A stretch of 64,000 nt of DNA from Lachnospiraceae bacterium (GCA_910576125.1 CAJTHM010000002.1:124001-188000), one strand, 5' to 3'. Counted from the stretch's first letter, positions 19,834 to 29,370 are shown. Notes: a model not told the origin generated them from the letters alone. Numbers and translations: made by a program.

Positions 19834-20199
19834 ATGCGGAAAAGAATAGTCGCCATCCTGACAGCGCTTGTCTGCTTACTTGCGGCAGGTCTGTTTCTCC
19901 TGGGCCCCATCAGGTTCGGCACAGGAACTTATATCGCGGCGGACAGTCCCATGATTCTGCTGGACGGCGGGGCGGGGGAGCCTGTGGTCATGTGGGGCAG
20001 GACAGGGAACTTCCAAACAGGCGATCGCGTCCTCATCCTCCACAACGGCACCATGATGCTGAGCTATCCCGCACAGATGAGTGTGTACTTCTGCATCCGC
20101 CTGAAAAAGGGGGACATAACGGACGTGCCGGAGGAGGCCATGGAGCTGTTGAGAGAAATGGGATGGCTGGAGGAAAAGGAGCTTGGGCAGAATCAATAG
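19834..20199 (+). CDS. Small exported or membrane-anchored protein of unknown function
   Basis: Not recognised. The start at 19834 follows AAGGAGGG and gives 121 residues beginning MRKRIVAILTALVCLLAAG, a lysine/arginine-led hydrophobic segment typical of a signal peptide or anchor. The remaining about 95 residues are outside and look like a small mixed beta domain. There is no lipobox. Its end overlaps the following GT2 gene by 17 bases, so the two are probably co-translated, suggesting a role in the same surface-glycan process. Confidence 0.65.
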   Translation: MRKRIVAILTALVCLLAAGLFLLGPIRFGTGTYIAADSPMILLDGGAGEPVVMWGRTGNFQTGDRVLILHNGTMMLSYPAQMSVYFCIRLKKGDITDVPEEAMELLREMGWLEEKELGQNQ

Positions 20200-21733
20200 G
20201 GCTAATCTGAAAAAGACGATATATTATCTAAAAAGGAACGGGATTAAGAATACATGGTATGCCGTTTTGGAGCGCCTGGATGAGAGAAAGCAGCCGCCCT
20301 ATATCTGGAACCCTCCCCCGGAATCCCGGCTGGCGGAGCAGCGGGCCAGGTGGCAGCGGGCCCGCCAGACCCGGGACGCCGCATCCCTCACATTCAGCAT
20401 CCTTGTTCCCGTCTACCGCACGAAGCCGGAATATCTGCGGGAGCTGCTGGATTCCCTGAGTGCCCAGACTTATCCATGGTGGGAGGTGATTCTGGCGGAC
20501 GCTACGGAGGATGACAGCGTGGAACAGATGCTGAGGGGCAGCAGCGGGCCCGGCGAGGTGGAGCTCGTCAGTTCCGGACAAGGGGGCCTGGCGGCACAGG
20601 ACTTTTCCCCGACACTGTCCGGCGGGAGGATTCGCTATATCCATCTGGAGAAAAACGCGGGAATCGCCGAAAACACCAACCAGGCGCTCCCCTATGCCGC
20701 AGGCGACTATATAGGTCTGCTGGATCATGACGATATCCTGACGCCGGATGCCCTGCATGAGATGGCGGCGGCAATCGGACAGGAGAGGGAAAGGGGGCTG
20801 GAGCCTGCATTTCTCTATTCCGATGAGGACAAATGCAATGGCGACAGGACGGAATATTTTGAACCTAATTTCAAGGAAGACTTTAATCTGGACCTGCTTT
20901 TGAGCAACAATTACATCTGCCATTTCCTGGTGATGAAGCGGGAGTTGATGCAGGAGCTGGGGTTCCGGCCGGAATATGATGGCGCGCAGGATTTTGACCT
21001 GGTGCTGCGGGCGGCGGCTCGCCTAAAGGGCCGGGAACAGGACATCTCCCATATCCCCAAAGTGCTCTATCACTGGCGGTGCCATCCGGGCTCTACCGCG
21101 GAGAATCCGCAGAGCAAGCGCCACGCCTATGAGGCCGGGCGCAGGGCGGTGCAGGATTTCGCGGACGGACAAGGCTGGCGGGTCAGGGCGGTGGACACGG
21201 CCCATGTGGGATTCTATTCGCTGCGGTATGAGGGCGATATCTTTGAAAGCAGGACGGACATCGGAGCCGTCGGCGGCAGAGTGGTCGGCCGGGGCAGGGT
21301 GGCGGACAGGAGAGTGGCCAGCCGGGCCGGAGGGCCGGGATACAATCTGCCCCGGGGCAGAGGAAAGATTGTGGGCGGCCGGATGAGCCGGGACGGCCAG
21401 GTGCTCTACGAGGGTCTGCCGGTCCATTACAGCGGATACCTCCACCGGGCGGTCCTTTCGCAGGACGCGGAGGCGGTGGACCTGCGCAATATCAGGGTTC
21501 GGCCGGAATGCCGGGAACTGTTCCGGCAGATTACGGGAATCGATTACAGGACGATGCCGGGTACGGATAGGTTCGACGTCTCACAGCTGCCCGAGGGCAG
21601 TGACATATGTGCACTGAGCCTGAAACTCTGCGAGGCGCTGCGGAAAGAGGGGTACCGGATACTGTATCTGCCGGTTCAGGATTTTGATGCCATCCCGGCA
21701 GAGTGCGGCCGTACCAGAGAGAGAACGTCGTAA
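20183..21733 (+). CDS. GT2 glycosyltransferase with degenerate second domain
   Basis: A 516-residue protein starting at a TTG, with GGAGGA 7-8 bases upstream and overlapping the previous gene. The GT2 domain (about 70-330) has FSILVPVYRT, the LLDHDDIL metal motif and YDGAQDFDLVLR. The next about 170 residues follow the outline of the second GT2 domain of tandem enzymes such as the one at 12549 (GAVGGR..., GKIVGGRMSRDG, HYSGYLHRAV) but lack a DxD motif and a nucleotide-binding start, so this half is probably not catalytic. A terminator follows. Likely a surface-polysaccharide transferase; donor unknown. Confidence 0.82.
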   Translation: MGRINRANLKKTIYYLKRNGIKNTWYAVLERLDERKQPPYIWNPPPESRLAEQRARWQRARQTRDAASLTFSILVPVYRTKPEYLRELLDSLSAQTYPWWEVILADATEDDSVEQMLRGSSGPGEVELVSSGQGGLAAQDFSPTLSGGRIRYIHLEKNAGIAENTNQALPYAAGDYIGLLDHDDILTPDALHEMAAAIGQERERGLEPAFLYSDEDKCNGDRTEYFEPNFKEDFNLDLLLSNNYICHFLVMKRELMQELGFRPEYDGAQDFDLVLRAAARLKGREQDISHIPKVLYHWRCHPGSTAENPQSKRHAYEAGRRAVQDFADGQGWRVRAVDTAHVGFYSLRYEGDIFESRTDIGAVGGRVVGRGRVADRRVASRAGGPGYNLPRGRGKIVGGRMSRDGQVLYEGLPVHYSGYLHRAVLSQDAEAVDLRNIRVRPECRELFRQITGIDYRTMPGTDRFDVSQLPEGSDICALSLKLCEALRKEGYRILYLPVQDFDAIPAECGRTRERTS

Positions 21734-21756
21734 CGGACGGAGGGCGCAGACGCAAA

Positions 21757-21800
21757 AAATCACAGCCAAGCCCTGCAATGCGCAGGAAAGGCTGTGATTT
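21757..21800. terminator. Convergent terminator between GT2 gene and minus-strand gene
   Basis: An 11-bp perfect stem (21757-21767 with 21790-21800) plus an inner CCTGC/GCAGG stem. A-rich sequence on one side and T-rich on the other suit bidirectional use between the two facing genes. Confidence 0.8.
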
Positions 21801-21834
21801 CTGCTCTAAGACAGCTGTGCCTGTCGTCATATAA

Positions 21835-22452
21835 TCACGCTAAAGCGTCAAATCTCTTGTAGACAACGGGCTGCCGGGGCACGGTTTCTTCGGGTTGGCT
21901 ATGGAGCAATTCCTCTGCCGGGAGTTCTGACACTTGTGTCGGTTCCTGGCCCAAAGAGGCTTCTTGTTCCAAAGCAGTCTCCGTTTCAGCCATCTCGTCC
22001 AGAGCCGCCTCCAGGGTCTCCTCGGTAACTTTATCCAGGATTTCGCTCAATATCCCCTTGCCCTCATCGATGCCGAGAGCTTCCTCCACAGCCTCTTTCT
22101 TGCGCTCCTCGGCTGTCTTGGGCTCGCTCTTTTCGATGGCTTTGGCGTTTTCCTCGCCCTGTTCCTTTGCCTCGTCCAGCAGATGGAACATCTGGGCGTT
22201 GTTATATTCCGCCCTGGCGGCCGCGATGCTGTCCTCATAGGTGTGCAGCATCTCCAATATTCTGGCTGCTTCCTCCGGGCTGGAGCATTCGATATTCTTC
22301 AGATTCTTTTTCTGATTCTCGAAAAAATCCACCTGCCTGTCGCGCCGGGCCTGCCGCTCCAGCTTCTGCGCCGTGCTTTTCAGCATACCGCCGCCGAAGA
22401 GGTTGTTCAGCCCTGCCGACATGGGGTTCGTATTCTGCAATCTGATGTTCAT
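21835..22452 (-). CDS. Acidic helical protein of unknown function
   Basis: Not recognised. The start at 22452 (MNIRLQNTNPMSAGLNNLFGG) is chosen because GGAGG lies a few bases upstream on the minus strand; an in-frame start at 22494 has none. The 205 residues have no signal or membrane segment. Residues about 30-120 are strongly helical and charged (likely coiled coil); the last about 80 are rich in Glu and Ala. It is the only minus-strand gene in the first 60 kb, set between two + strand glycosyltransferase genes, and points at a shared terminator. Confidence 0.6.
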   Translation of the reverse strand: MNIRLQNTNPMSAGLNNLFGGGMLKSTAQKLERQARRDRQVDFFENQKKNLKNIECSSPEEAARILEMLHTYEDSIAAARAEYNNAQMFHLLDEAKEQGEENAKAIEKSEPKTAEERKKEAVEEALGIDEGKGILSEILDKVTEETLEAALDEMAETETALEQEASLGQEPTQVSELPAEELLHSQPEETVPRQPVVYKRFDALA

Positions 22453-22671
22453 AGCTGACCTCCGTTTTCCGTTGTATGACAGAAATATCGGCATTTTGCG
22501 GGAATTCTTTATGAAAATGTCATGAACCGTATGGAAGCCATCGGGAGCCCGGCGCGGGTGGCGCTGAAAAAGATGCCTATTGCGTTTCTGCCCAAAACAG
22601 CTTATACTTACTCAGGACGTTTTCCTGAAAAGAGAGAGGAAAATAAAAAGAGAGCGTATAAGGAGAATGCC

Positions 22672-23649
22672 ATGCAGAAAGCGACAGTCGTCATTCCCAA
22701 TTATAATGGGATGAAATTCATAAAGGAGTGTCTGGAATCTCTCCTGGAGCAGGATATCCCCCTTTCGGAATATCACATACTTGTAGTGGATAACGGCTCC
22801 ACAGACGGCAGCAGGCAGCTGATAGAGGACGCATTTCCCGATGTTTCCCTCATTGCGCTGTCCTCCAACACAGGCTTCTGCCATGCGGTGAATGCAGGCA
22901 TTGAGGCCGCGGCGACCCCTTATGTGATTCTGCTCAACAACGACACGAAAGTCCATCCCCGCTTCGTCAGGGCGCTCTGCGATTCCATGGACGCAAGGCC
23001 GGAGGCTTTTGCCGTCAATGCCAATATGCGCATATGGGACAGGCCGGAACTGATGGACGACGCCGGTGACAGATACTGCGCGTTAGGCTGGGCCTATGCC
23101 CGGGGAAAGGGACGGCCTGCCGCCCGGTATGACAGTCCGGCAGAGATCTTTTCCGCCTGCGGGGGCGCGGCCATCTACAGGAAAAGCATCCTTGAAGAAA
23201 TCGGCCTGTTCGATGAAGGGCATTTTGCTTACCTGGAGGATCTGGACATAGGATACCGGGCCCGGATTTACGGCTACCGCAGCTTCTACGAGCCGGCGGC
23301 GCAGGTCATCCACTACGGCAGCGCATCCAGCGGCTCCCGGTATAATGAATGGAAGACGGAGTTAGCTGCTGCCAACAGTATATATGTGATCGCGAAAAAC
23401 ATGCCCATTTTACAGTGGATCTGGAACCTGCCTTTTCTGCTGCCCGGTTTTTTGGTAAAATTTTTATTTTTCTGCGGGAAGAGAATGGGGATACTGTATT
23501 TAAAAGGGCTTTGGAATGGAGTGAAGAAATCGCTTTCCAGAGAGGGCAGAGAGAGAAAAGTCCCTTTCCGCTGGGAACACCTGGGAAATTATCTGGCGAT
23601 TCAGGGGCAGCTCTATGCCAATACCCTGAGGATTCTTAAGAAATCTTAA
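22672..23649 (+). CDS. GT2 glycosyltransferase, rhamnosyltransferase-like
   Basis: A 325-residue single-domain GT2 enzyme. The start at 22672 (MQKATVVIPNYNG) follows AAGGAG; the frame extends to 22522 without support. Seen: the nucleotide-sugar fold start VVIPNYNG, VVDNGSTDGS, the LLNNDTKV metal motif near 100, and the acceptor-side EDLDIGYRARIYGYR. The C-terminal about 70 residues contain a hydrophobic stretch (LPFLLPGFLVKFLFF) that may sit in the membrane. WbbL/RfbF-like rhamnosyltransferases have this layout, but the sugar is not provable. Confidence 0.87.
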   Translation: MQKATVVIPNYNGMKFIKECLESLLEQDIPLSEYHILVVDNGSTDGSRQLIEDAFPDVSLIALSSNTGFCHAVNAGIEAAATPYVILLNNDTKVHPRFVRALCDSMDARPEAFAVNANMRIWDRPELMDDAGDRYCALGWAYARGKGRPAARYDSPAEIFSACGGAAIYRKSILEEIGLFDEGHFAYLEDLDIGYRARIYGYRSFYEPAAQVIHYGSASSGSRYNEWKTELAAANSIYVIAKNMPILQWIWNLPFLLPGFLVKFLFFCGKRMGILYLKGLWNGVKKSLSREGRERKVPFRWEHLGNYLAIQGQLYANTLRILKKS

Positions 23650-23683
23650 GAAACAGCTTCATAAAATCATAAGTTGTTATTTT

Positions 23684-23689
23684 TATAAT
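23684..23689 (+). promoter_or_regulatory. Perfect -10 box before the phosphoglycosyl transferase
   Basis: TATAAT at 23684-23689 without a convincing -35 box. Transcription would begin near 23696, which argues that translation starts at 23721 and not at the ATG at 23691. Confidence 0.5.
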
Positions 23690-23720
23690 AATGGTGTATC
23701 GTAACCTTAAGGTGGCGCTT

Positions 23721-25127
23721 ATGATAAAAGATAATCAGAAAGTATTTAACCGGTTGATGGTGGTAATTGATGTCGGCATTACCTCGGCATCCTTTATGCT
23801 GGCCTATGGTTTCAAATTCTATTTTTTAAATGATGGGCCGGGACTCGGCGTGCTTCCTGTGGAGGAATACATTAAGCTCCTGCCGCTTGTGTTACCTATT
23901 TATGCGCTCATCTATTATTTTTGCGGCGTGTATGCGCCTAAACGGACTGTGCGGCGCAGGTTTGAGATTTTCGGCATCATCAAGGCGAATACCATCGGGA
24001 TTGTGGCATTGATTATCGTTCTGTACATGATTATCCGTGAAATCAATTTCTCCCGTTCGGTAATAGGCCTTTTTTATATTTTTAATGTACTGATTACCTC
24101 CGGTTTCCGCCTTACCCTGCGCCGGGGGCTGCGGACGATCCGGAGGAAAGGCTATAATCTGAAGCATATCCTGCTGGTGGGATACTCCCGGGCGGCGGAG
24201 GAGTACATCGACAGGCTCTCGGACAATCCCCAGTGGGGGTATGTGGCCTGCGGGATCCTGGACAACCACATCCCGGCGGGGACAGTCTATAAGGGGGTCA
24301 AAGTGCTGGGCAGGCTTGGGAATCTGGAAGTGATTCTGCCGGAGAACAAGCTGGACGAAATCGCGATTTCCCTGTCCCTGAAGGATTACGACCATCTGGA
24401 GGGCATCGTGGCCATCTGCGAGAAATTCGGCGTGCACACGAAATTCATCCCGGATTATAACAGCCTGATTCCCAGCAAGCCCTATACAGAGGATCTGATG
24501 GGGCTGCCCGTCATCAATATCCGGTATGTGCCCCTGACGAACACGGGGAACATCATCATAAAACGGATTACGGACGTAGCGGGTTCGGTGTTCGGCATTG
24601 TGATTACCTCCCCGATTATGCTGCTGTCGGCGCTGCTCATCAAGCTTACCAGCCCGGGGCCTGTGATTTTCAGGCAGGAGAGGGTAGGGCTCCACAACAA
24701 GCCTTTTTATATGTACAAATTCCGCACCATGGAACAGCAGGCTCCCGGAGAGGAGAAAAAAGCCTGGACAGTGCGCAATGACCCCAGAGTCACGACCGTG
24801 GGGAAATTCCTGCGGCGCACCAGCCTGGATGAACTTCCGCAGCTGTTCAACATCCTGCATGGGGATATGAGCCTGGTGGGGCCCAGGCCGGAGAGGCCGC
24901 TTTTCGTAGAGAAATTTAAGGAAGAGATTCCCAGGTACATGGTGAAGCATCAGGTGCGGCCGGGACTGACCGGCTGGGCCCAGGTGAACGGCCTGCGGGG
25001 CGACACCTCTATCCGGAAACGGATTGAATACGATATCTACTATATTGAGAACTGGACCATATGGTTTGACATGAAAATAATCCTGATGACATTTTTCACA
25101 GGATTCATTAATAAAAATGCTTACTGA
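23721..25127 (+). CDS. Undecaprenyl-phosphate sugar phosphotransferase, WcaJ/CpsE type
   Basis: Integral membrane polyisoprenyl-phosphate hexose-1-phosphate transferase, which loads the first sugar phosphate onto undecaprenyl phosphate. The start at 23721 (MIKDNQKVFNRLM) follows AAGGTGG. The 468 residues comprise four N-terminal membrane spans (about 10-120), a CoA-binding-like Rossmann region (about 135-250, LLVGYSRAAEEYI), a fifth hydrophobic segment (about 275-300) and the catalytic bacterial sugar transferase domain with PVIFRQERVGLHNKPF, KFRTM, LRRTSLDELPQLFNIL, GDMSLVGPRPE and RPGLTGWAQVNG. It opens a block with an LCP protein, consistent with making a wall-linked polymer. Confidence 0.95.
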   Translation: MIKDNQKVFNRLMVVIDVGITSASFMLAYGFKFYFLNDGPGLGVLPVEEYIKLLPLVLPIYALIYYFCGVYAPKRTVRRRFEIFGIIKANTIGIVALIIVLYMIIREINFSRSVIGLFYIFNVLITSGFRLTLRRGLRTIRRKGYNLKHILLVGYSRAAEEYIDRLSDNPQWGYVACGILDNHIPAGTVYKGVKVLGRLGNLEVILPENKLDEIAISLSLKDYDHLEGIVAICEKFGVHTKFIPDYNSLIPSKPYTEDLMGLPVINIRYVPLTNTGNIIIKRITDVAGSVFGIVITSPIMLLSALLIKLTSPGPVIFRQERVGLHNKPFYMYKFRTMEQQAPGEEKKAWTVRNDPRVTTVGKFLRRTSLDELPQLFNILHGDMSLVGPRPERPLFVEKFKEEIPRYMVKHQVRPGLTGWAQVNGLRGDTSIRKRIEYDIYYIENWTIWFDMKIILMTFFTGFINKNAY

Positions 25128-25142
25128 TAAGGAGACGGTATT

Positions 25143-26231
25143 ATGACGACTGGAGGAAAAAGGAATGCAAGGCAGCGGGCCGCAAGACAGAGGAGGAAGA
25201 TGATTCTCTTTGCGTTTGAAATCATCATCATCCTGGTGATGGTGGCGGTGCTGTATCTGGTGATGAATAAGACCAGCGAGGGGCCGAAAGTGACAGTTCT
25301 GGACACGGAGAAACTGGCCATCCCTTCCCAGGTGCAGGAGATGAAGGAAGAAGGAGGCGCCATGCACGGCTATATGAACATCGCACTGTTCGGCGTGGAT
25401 GCCCAGACAGACAGCCAGCTGTTCAAAGACAGCCGAAGCGACAGTACGATAATCGCCAGCATCAATCTGGACACAGGGGACATCAAGCTGGTCAGCGTAT
25501 ACCGTGACACCTATCTCAATATCGGCACGGACGAGTACCAGAAGTGCAATGGGGCCTATTCCTACGGCGGCGCGGAACAGGCGGTGAAGATGCTGAACAT
25601 GAATCTGGACATGGACATCACGAATTTCGTCACGGTGGGCTATAAGGGCCTGAGCGAGGTGATTGACGGTCTGGGCGGCGTGTATATAGATGTGGACAGC
25701 GAGGAGCTGAAGCATATCAACAATTACCAGGTGGACGTGTCCAATGTGCTCAAGTGCGAGTATACTCCGGTTACGGAGCCCGGCTATCAGCTGCTCAACG
25801 GCGTGCAGGCTACTGCCTACTGCCGTATCCGCCAGACAAAAGGCGACGACTTCCAGCGCGCGGCGCGCCAGCGGGAAGTGATTCAGGCCATTGAGGAGCA
25901 GGCCAAGAAGATGGATCTGGCCACGCTGACGGCAGTATTCAATGACTGCATCGATGATATTTATACCAGCCTTGATTCCAAGGATATCCTGGATTTGATT
26001 GGCAATATCATGAATTACAGAATCGTGGAAGAGGAGGGCTTCCCTCAGCCGGATCTGCGCGGAAACGCCAATATGGGCGCCAAGGGCGCCTGCGTCATCC
26101 CCACGGATCTGCAGTCCAACGTGATATGGCTGCACCAGTTCCTGTTTGAGGACACGGCCTATACGGTTTCGGACAGCGTAAAGGAATACAGCCAGAAAAT
26201 CATATCGGATACATCTCCATATATGGAATAA
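25143..26231 (+). CDS. LytR-CpsA-Psr (LCP) family wall-polymer ligase
   Basis: LCP enzymes move lipid-linked glycopolymers onto peptidoglycan at the outer membrane face. Here a basic cytosolic tail (about 1-20) precedes one membrane anchor (about 22-40), and the LCP domain covers about 75-280: NIALFGVDAQ, the DSRSDSTIIASIN stretch with conserved Arg and Asp, VSVYRDTY, and CRIRQTKGDDFQRAARQREV with the Arg residues that hold the pyrophosphate. At 362 residues it has typical length. It follows the WcaJ-type gene by 15 bases after AAGGAG. A terminator follows. Confidence 0.95.
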   Translation: MTTGGKRNARQRAARQRRKMILFAFEIIIILVMVAVLYLVMNKTSEGPKVTVLDTEKLAIPSQVQEMKEEGGAMHGYMNIALFGVDAQTDSQLFKDSRSDSTIIASINLDTGDIKLVSVYRDTYLNIGTDEYQKCNGAYSYGGAEQAVKMLNMNLDMDITNFVTVGYKGLSEVIDGLGGVYIDVDSEELKHINNYQVDVSNVLKCEYTPVTEPGYQLLNGVQATAYCRIRQTKGDDFQRAARQREVIQAIEEQAKKMDLATLTAVFNDCIDDIYTSLDSKDILDLIGNIMNYRIVEEEGFPQPDLRGNANMGAKGACVIPTDLQSNVIWLHQFLFEDTAYTVSDSVKEYSQKIISDTSPYME

Positions 26232-26252
26232 GAAAAGCCTGATAGATATCTG

Positions 26253-26281
26253 AAAAGGAGAGTGCCATGCTCTCCTTTTTT
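26253..26281 (+). terminator. Rho-independent terminator after LCP gene
   Basis: A 10-bp perfect stem (26253-26262 with 26270-26279), 7-base loop, T tract. Confidence 0.85.
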
Positions 26282-26319
26282 ATGCGCAGGCCATTTGGCG
26301 AGGATAAGGAGAGAAGCAT

Positions 26320-27243
26320 TTGAAGATAGATGTCATCATTCCCATATATAAGCCGGACAAAGCCCTGTTTACCCTGCTGGACAGGCTTAAGAGTCAGTCT
26401 GTGCCCATCCATAAAATCATCCTTATGAATACGGGCATGGAATACTTTACTGCGCTGATACAGGAAGAGGAATTCGCGCGGAGATATCCCGGCGCAGAGG
26501 TGCGTCACCTGGAAAAAAAGGATTTTGACCACGGAGGGACAAGGCATGAGGCCGTGGGCTATTCGGATGCCGAAATCTTTGTGATGATGACCCAGGACGC
26601 CGTGCCGGCGGATTGTTATCTGATGGAGCGGCTGACGGGCAATCTGAAAGGGAAGACGGCGGCGTCCTACGCCAGGCAGCTGCCGGATGCGGCGTCCTCT
26701 GAGTTCGAGAGAGTCTCCAGGCAGTTCAACTACCCGGATGTTTCGCGGATAAAGAGCCTGGAAGACTTGCCGGACATAGGAATAAAGACCTTTTTCTGCT
26801 CCAATGTATGCGCCGCCTACAGGCGGGACATTTACGAGGAATTGGGAGGATTTGCACGGCATATCATTTTCAATGAGGATATGGTATACGCGGCGGAGGC
26901 GGTGAAAGCAGGGTACAGCATCGCCTATGAGGCTCATGCCCTGGTGGTGCACTCCCATAATTATACCAATCTGCAGCAGCTTCACAGGAATTTCGATTTG
27001 GGAGTGTCCCAGGCGCAGCACCCGGAAGTGTTCAGCATGGCGGCATCGGAGTCCGAGGGAAAACGTCTGGTAAAAGAGATCTGGAAACAATTAAAGGAGA
27101 AAAAGCGCCTGCACCGCTTTCCGGGATTCTGTGTGCAGTGTGGCTTTAAATACGCAGGCTACCTCCTGGGAAAGCATTATGAAAAGCTGCCCCGCGGCCT
27201 GGTACTGCGCCTCACGGCCAACCGAGAGTACTGGAAAGAATAA
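26320..27243 (+). CDS. GT2 glycosyltransferase, rhamnosyltransferase-like
   Basis: A 307-residue GT2 enzyme read from a TTG start with AAGGAG 8 bases upstream. Seen: IDVIIPIYKPDK, the HGGTRHEA segment, the MMTQDAVPAD metal-site region near 90-97, and NEDMVYAAEAVKAGY near 190. The HGGTR and TQDA pattern is common in rhamnosyltransferases acting on dTDP-L-rhamnose, matching the rfb genes upstream, though the donor is inferred. It follows the LCP terminator, so it may be transcribed separately. Confidence 0.85.
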   Translation: MKIDVIIPIYKPDKALFTLLDRLKSQSVPIHKIILMNTGMEYFTALIQEEEFARRYPGAEVRHLEKKDFDHGGTRHEAVGYSDAEIFVMMTQDAVPADCYLMERLTGNLKGKTAASYARQLPDAASSEFERVSRQFNYPDVSRIKSLEDLPDIGIKTFFCSNVCAAYRRDIYEELGGFARHIIFNEDMVYAAEAVKAGYSIAYEAHALVVHSHNYTNLQQLHRNFDLGVSQAQHPEVFSMAASESEGKRLVKEIWKQLKEKKRLHRFPGFCVQCGFKYAGYLLGKHYEKLPRGLVLRLTANREYWKE

Positions 27244-27361
27244 TGAAGCACTTTTCACAATCACTTCATGGAGAAAACACAATTTTATCACAATTGCCAG
27301 ATATACTAAAGTACATAAAGATGAAACAACAAAAGATTCAATCATAGAGGAGGTAATCATT

Positions 27362-28702
27362 ATGTACGAAAACGATATTTATTCCAATTCTGACAACGGC
27401 AGCTATACGACTTACCAGACAGACCCCAATCGTAATCCGGGAACGGACTTCGTGATGGTTCCCGACCCGGGCAAAAAAGGAAAAAAGAAAAAGGGCGGTT
27501 TCAGGAAAGTCCTGTTCAGCATGAGCCTGGGCCTGGTGTTCGGCCTGTTCGCAGGGGCAGGGTTCTATGTGGTACAGCTGGGAGTAGACAGGATAGCCGG
27601 GGAAGACGCGGCCGAGGTTTCCACGGAAGATGCCGCAAAGCCCGGCCTGCCGGACAGCATAGGGGAATCCTGGCTGAATAATATCAACAACATCACCTAC
27701 GTGAATACCGATATCTCCAATGTGGTGGAGGATGTGATGCCGGCCATGGTGTCCATCGTGAACAATTACACCCAGACAGGAACCACTTTCTGGGGCCAGC
27801 CCTACAGCCAGCAGGGGGCGTCCAGCGGATCCGGCATCATCGTGGCGGAGAACGAGAACGAGCTTCTGATCGTGTCCAACAATCATGTGGTGCAGGGCAT
27901 GGATACACTGGAGGTCACTTTCATTGACGGCTCCGTAGCCCAGGCCCATATCAAGGGCACGGATTCGGACATGGATCTGGCGGTCATTGCAGTGTCTATG
28001 GAGGATCTGTCCCAGGAGACGAAGAACGCCATTACCATCGCTACCATGGGGGACAGCAATGACCTGAAGCTGGGTACGCCTGTCATCGCCATCGGCAATG
28101 CCTTAGGATACGGACAGTCTGTCACCAGCGGCATCATCAGCGCCCTGAACCGTGAGATGACCTTGGATGACGGTTCTGTAGGCACTTTCATCCAGACTGA
28201 TACAGCCATCAACCCCGGCAACTCCGGCGGCGCGCTGTTAAATATCAACGGTGAGGTCATCGGCATCAATTCCAACAAGATAGCCAGCTCCCAGGTAGAG
28301 GGCATGGGATACGCCATTCCCATCAGCTCTGCCAGCCCTATCATCGCAGACCTCCTGGAGCGCCAGACCAGGACCGAGAAAGTGGCGGACGGCGAGGCAG
28401 GCTATATGGGAATCACCATGCAGGATGTGACGGATCAGATTGCGCAGACGCTTGGTATTCCCGAGGGTGTGTATGTGTATGATGTGACAGAGGGTTCTGC
28501 GGCAGAGCAGGCAGGCATTCAGCGCGGCGACGTCATCGTGAAGTTCGACAGACAGAGGGTTTCCACACGTGTGGAGCTGAAGCAGCTGGTAGGATACTAC
28601 AAGGCAGGCGAGACCGCTACGGTGACAGTGAAACGCTTCGTGGACGGCCAGTATGAGGATGTGGAACTGGAGGTCACGCTGGGGAGCCAGCCGACGGAAT
28701 AG
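27362..28702 (+). CDS. HtrA/DegP-family membrane-anchored serine protease
   Basis: Surface quality-control protease acting on misfolded exported proteins. The start at 27362 follows a strong GAGGAGGT; the open frame upstream to 27131 overlaps the GT2 gene and is unlikely. The 446 residues comprise a cytosolic basic tail (about 1-52, ending KKGKKKKGG), a membrane anchor (about 55-78), a trypsin-like domain with triad H175 (SNNHVV), D205 (DMDLAV) and S288 (NPGNSGGA), and one PDZ domain (about 335-440, GYMGITMQDV...). A good terminator follows. Confidence 0.95.
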   Translation: MYENDIYSNSDNGSYTTYQTDPNRNPGTDFVMVPDPGKKGKKKKGGFRKVLFSMSLGLVFGLFAGAGFYVVQLGVDRIAGEDAAEVSTEDAAKPGLPDSIGESWLNNINNITYVNTDISNVVEDVMPAMVSIVNNYTQTGTTFWGQPYSQQGASSGSGIIVAENENELLIVSNNHVVQGMDTLEVTFIDGSVAQAHIKGTDSDMDLAVIAVSMEDLSQETKNAITIATMGDSNDLKLGTPVIAIGNALGYGQSVTSGIISALNREMTLDDGSVGTFIQTDTAINPGNSGGALLNINGEVIGINSNKIASSQVEGMGYAIPISSASPIIADLLERQTRTEKVADGEAGYMGITMQDVTDQIAQTLGIPEGVYVYDVTEGSAAEQAGIQRGDVIVKFDRQRVSTRVELKQLVGYYKAGETATVTVKRFVDGQYEDVELEVTLGSQPTE

Positions 28703-28731
28703 AGGCATCGCTATATGATATTATGACGCAA

Positions 28732-28758
28732 CCGGGCAGGGAGACCTGCCCGGTTTTT
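28732..28758 (+). terminator. Rho-independent terminator after htrA-like gene
   Basis: A 9-bp GC-rich stem (28732-28740 with 28745-28753), GAGA loop, then five T. Confidence 0.92.
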
Positions 28759-28833
28759 GTGGTGCCATGAATGCGCTTTGCCCGGCGGAAAGCGGCCGGG
28801 CCCTGGAAGATAAAAACAAGATTCCCCAAATAC

Positions 28834-28863
28834 TTGACATAAAGCGCCCAATGCCTGTAAAAT
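28834..28863 (+). promoter_or_regulatory. SigA-type promoter of the decayed sugar operon
   Basis: TTGACA (28834-28839), 18-base spacer, TAAAAT (28858-28863), 36 bases before the sensor-kinase fragment. The promoter seems intact although the genes behind it are broken. Confidence 0.75.
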
Positions 28864-28899
28864 CCTACTCAATAAGCTCGTGACGGCGGAAGAGGGATT

Positions 28900-29364
28900 A
28901 TGAAGAAGAGATATGTACTGCACACAATAACGGGAAAACTGTTTTTACAGATGCTGCTTATTTTTGGCTGTCTGCTGTGCCTGATATCGCTGACACAGTT
29001 CGGCATCATGAATGTGGCCAGGACAGAAATGTATGACAGGATGAGCAGCCAGGCGGATAACTATCTGAACCAGCTGGATGAATCACTGGTACAGATAAAG
29101 AGGCAGCAGCTCAGCAGCCTCAATGACTGGGACATGATTAACATTACTGTGAACTATGATTCCATGAGCGGATATGAGAGGCGGCTGGCCCTGCTGGCGC
29201 TCCGGGAACGGATGGGCTTTTTTGAAATCGGTTTCGACATCGTAGAGGGCGCCAGGGTCTATATTCCGGGAATTGCCTATGTGATTACCGGTTCTTCCGT
29301 TAAGAGAATGACAGAGGAGGATGGGGGCCTCCCCCCGGGAATACCAGATGCGCACCGGCATTGA
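28900..29364 (+). pseudogene. Truncated YesM-like sensor kinase, N-terminal fragment
   Basis: The 154 residues start with a membrane span (about 14-34, LFLQMLLIFGCLLCLISL) and then a helical extracellular sensor start, as in YesM-type kinases such as the intact one at 40849. The fragment stops at 29364 after a C-rich run, with no HAMP, histidine or ATPase domain. The following bases encode a permease tail in the same frame, so a deletion between kinase and permease genes best explains it. An intact locus would have kinase, regulator, solute-binding protein and permeases; most of these are gone. Confidence 0.7.
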
Positions 29365-29370
29365 AAAGTA

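Noticed and set aside
23892..26135. 747-codon open frame on the minus strand
   Set aside because: It runs antisense to the WcaJ-type and LCP genes, has His/Gln-rich composition with no family motif and no ribosome site. It is a shadow of the GC-biased codons on the other strand.
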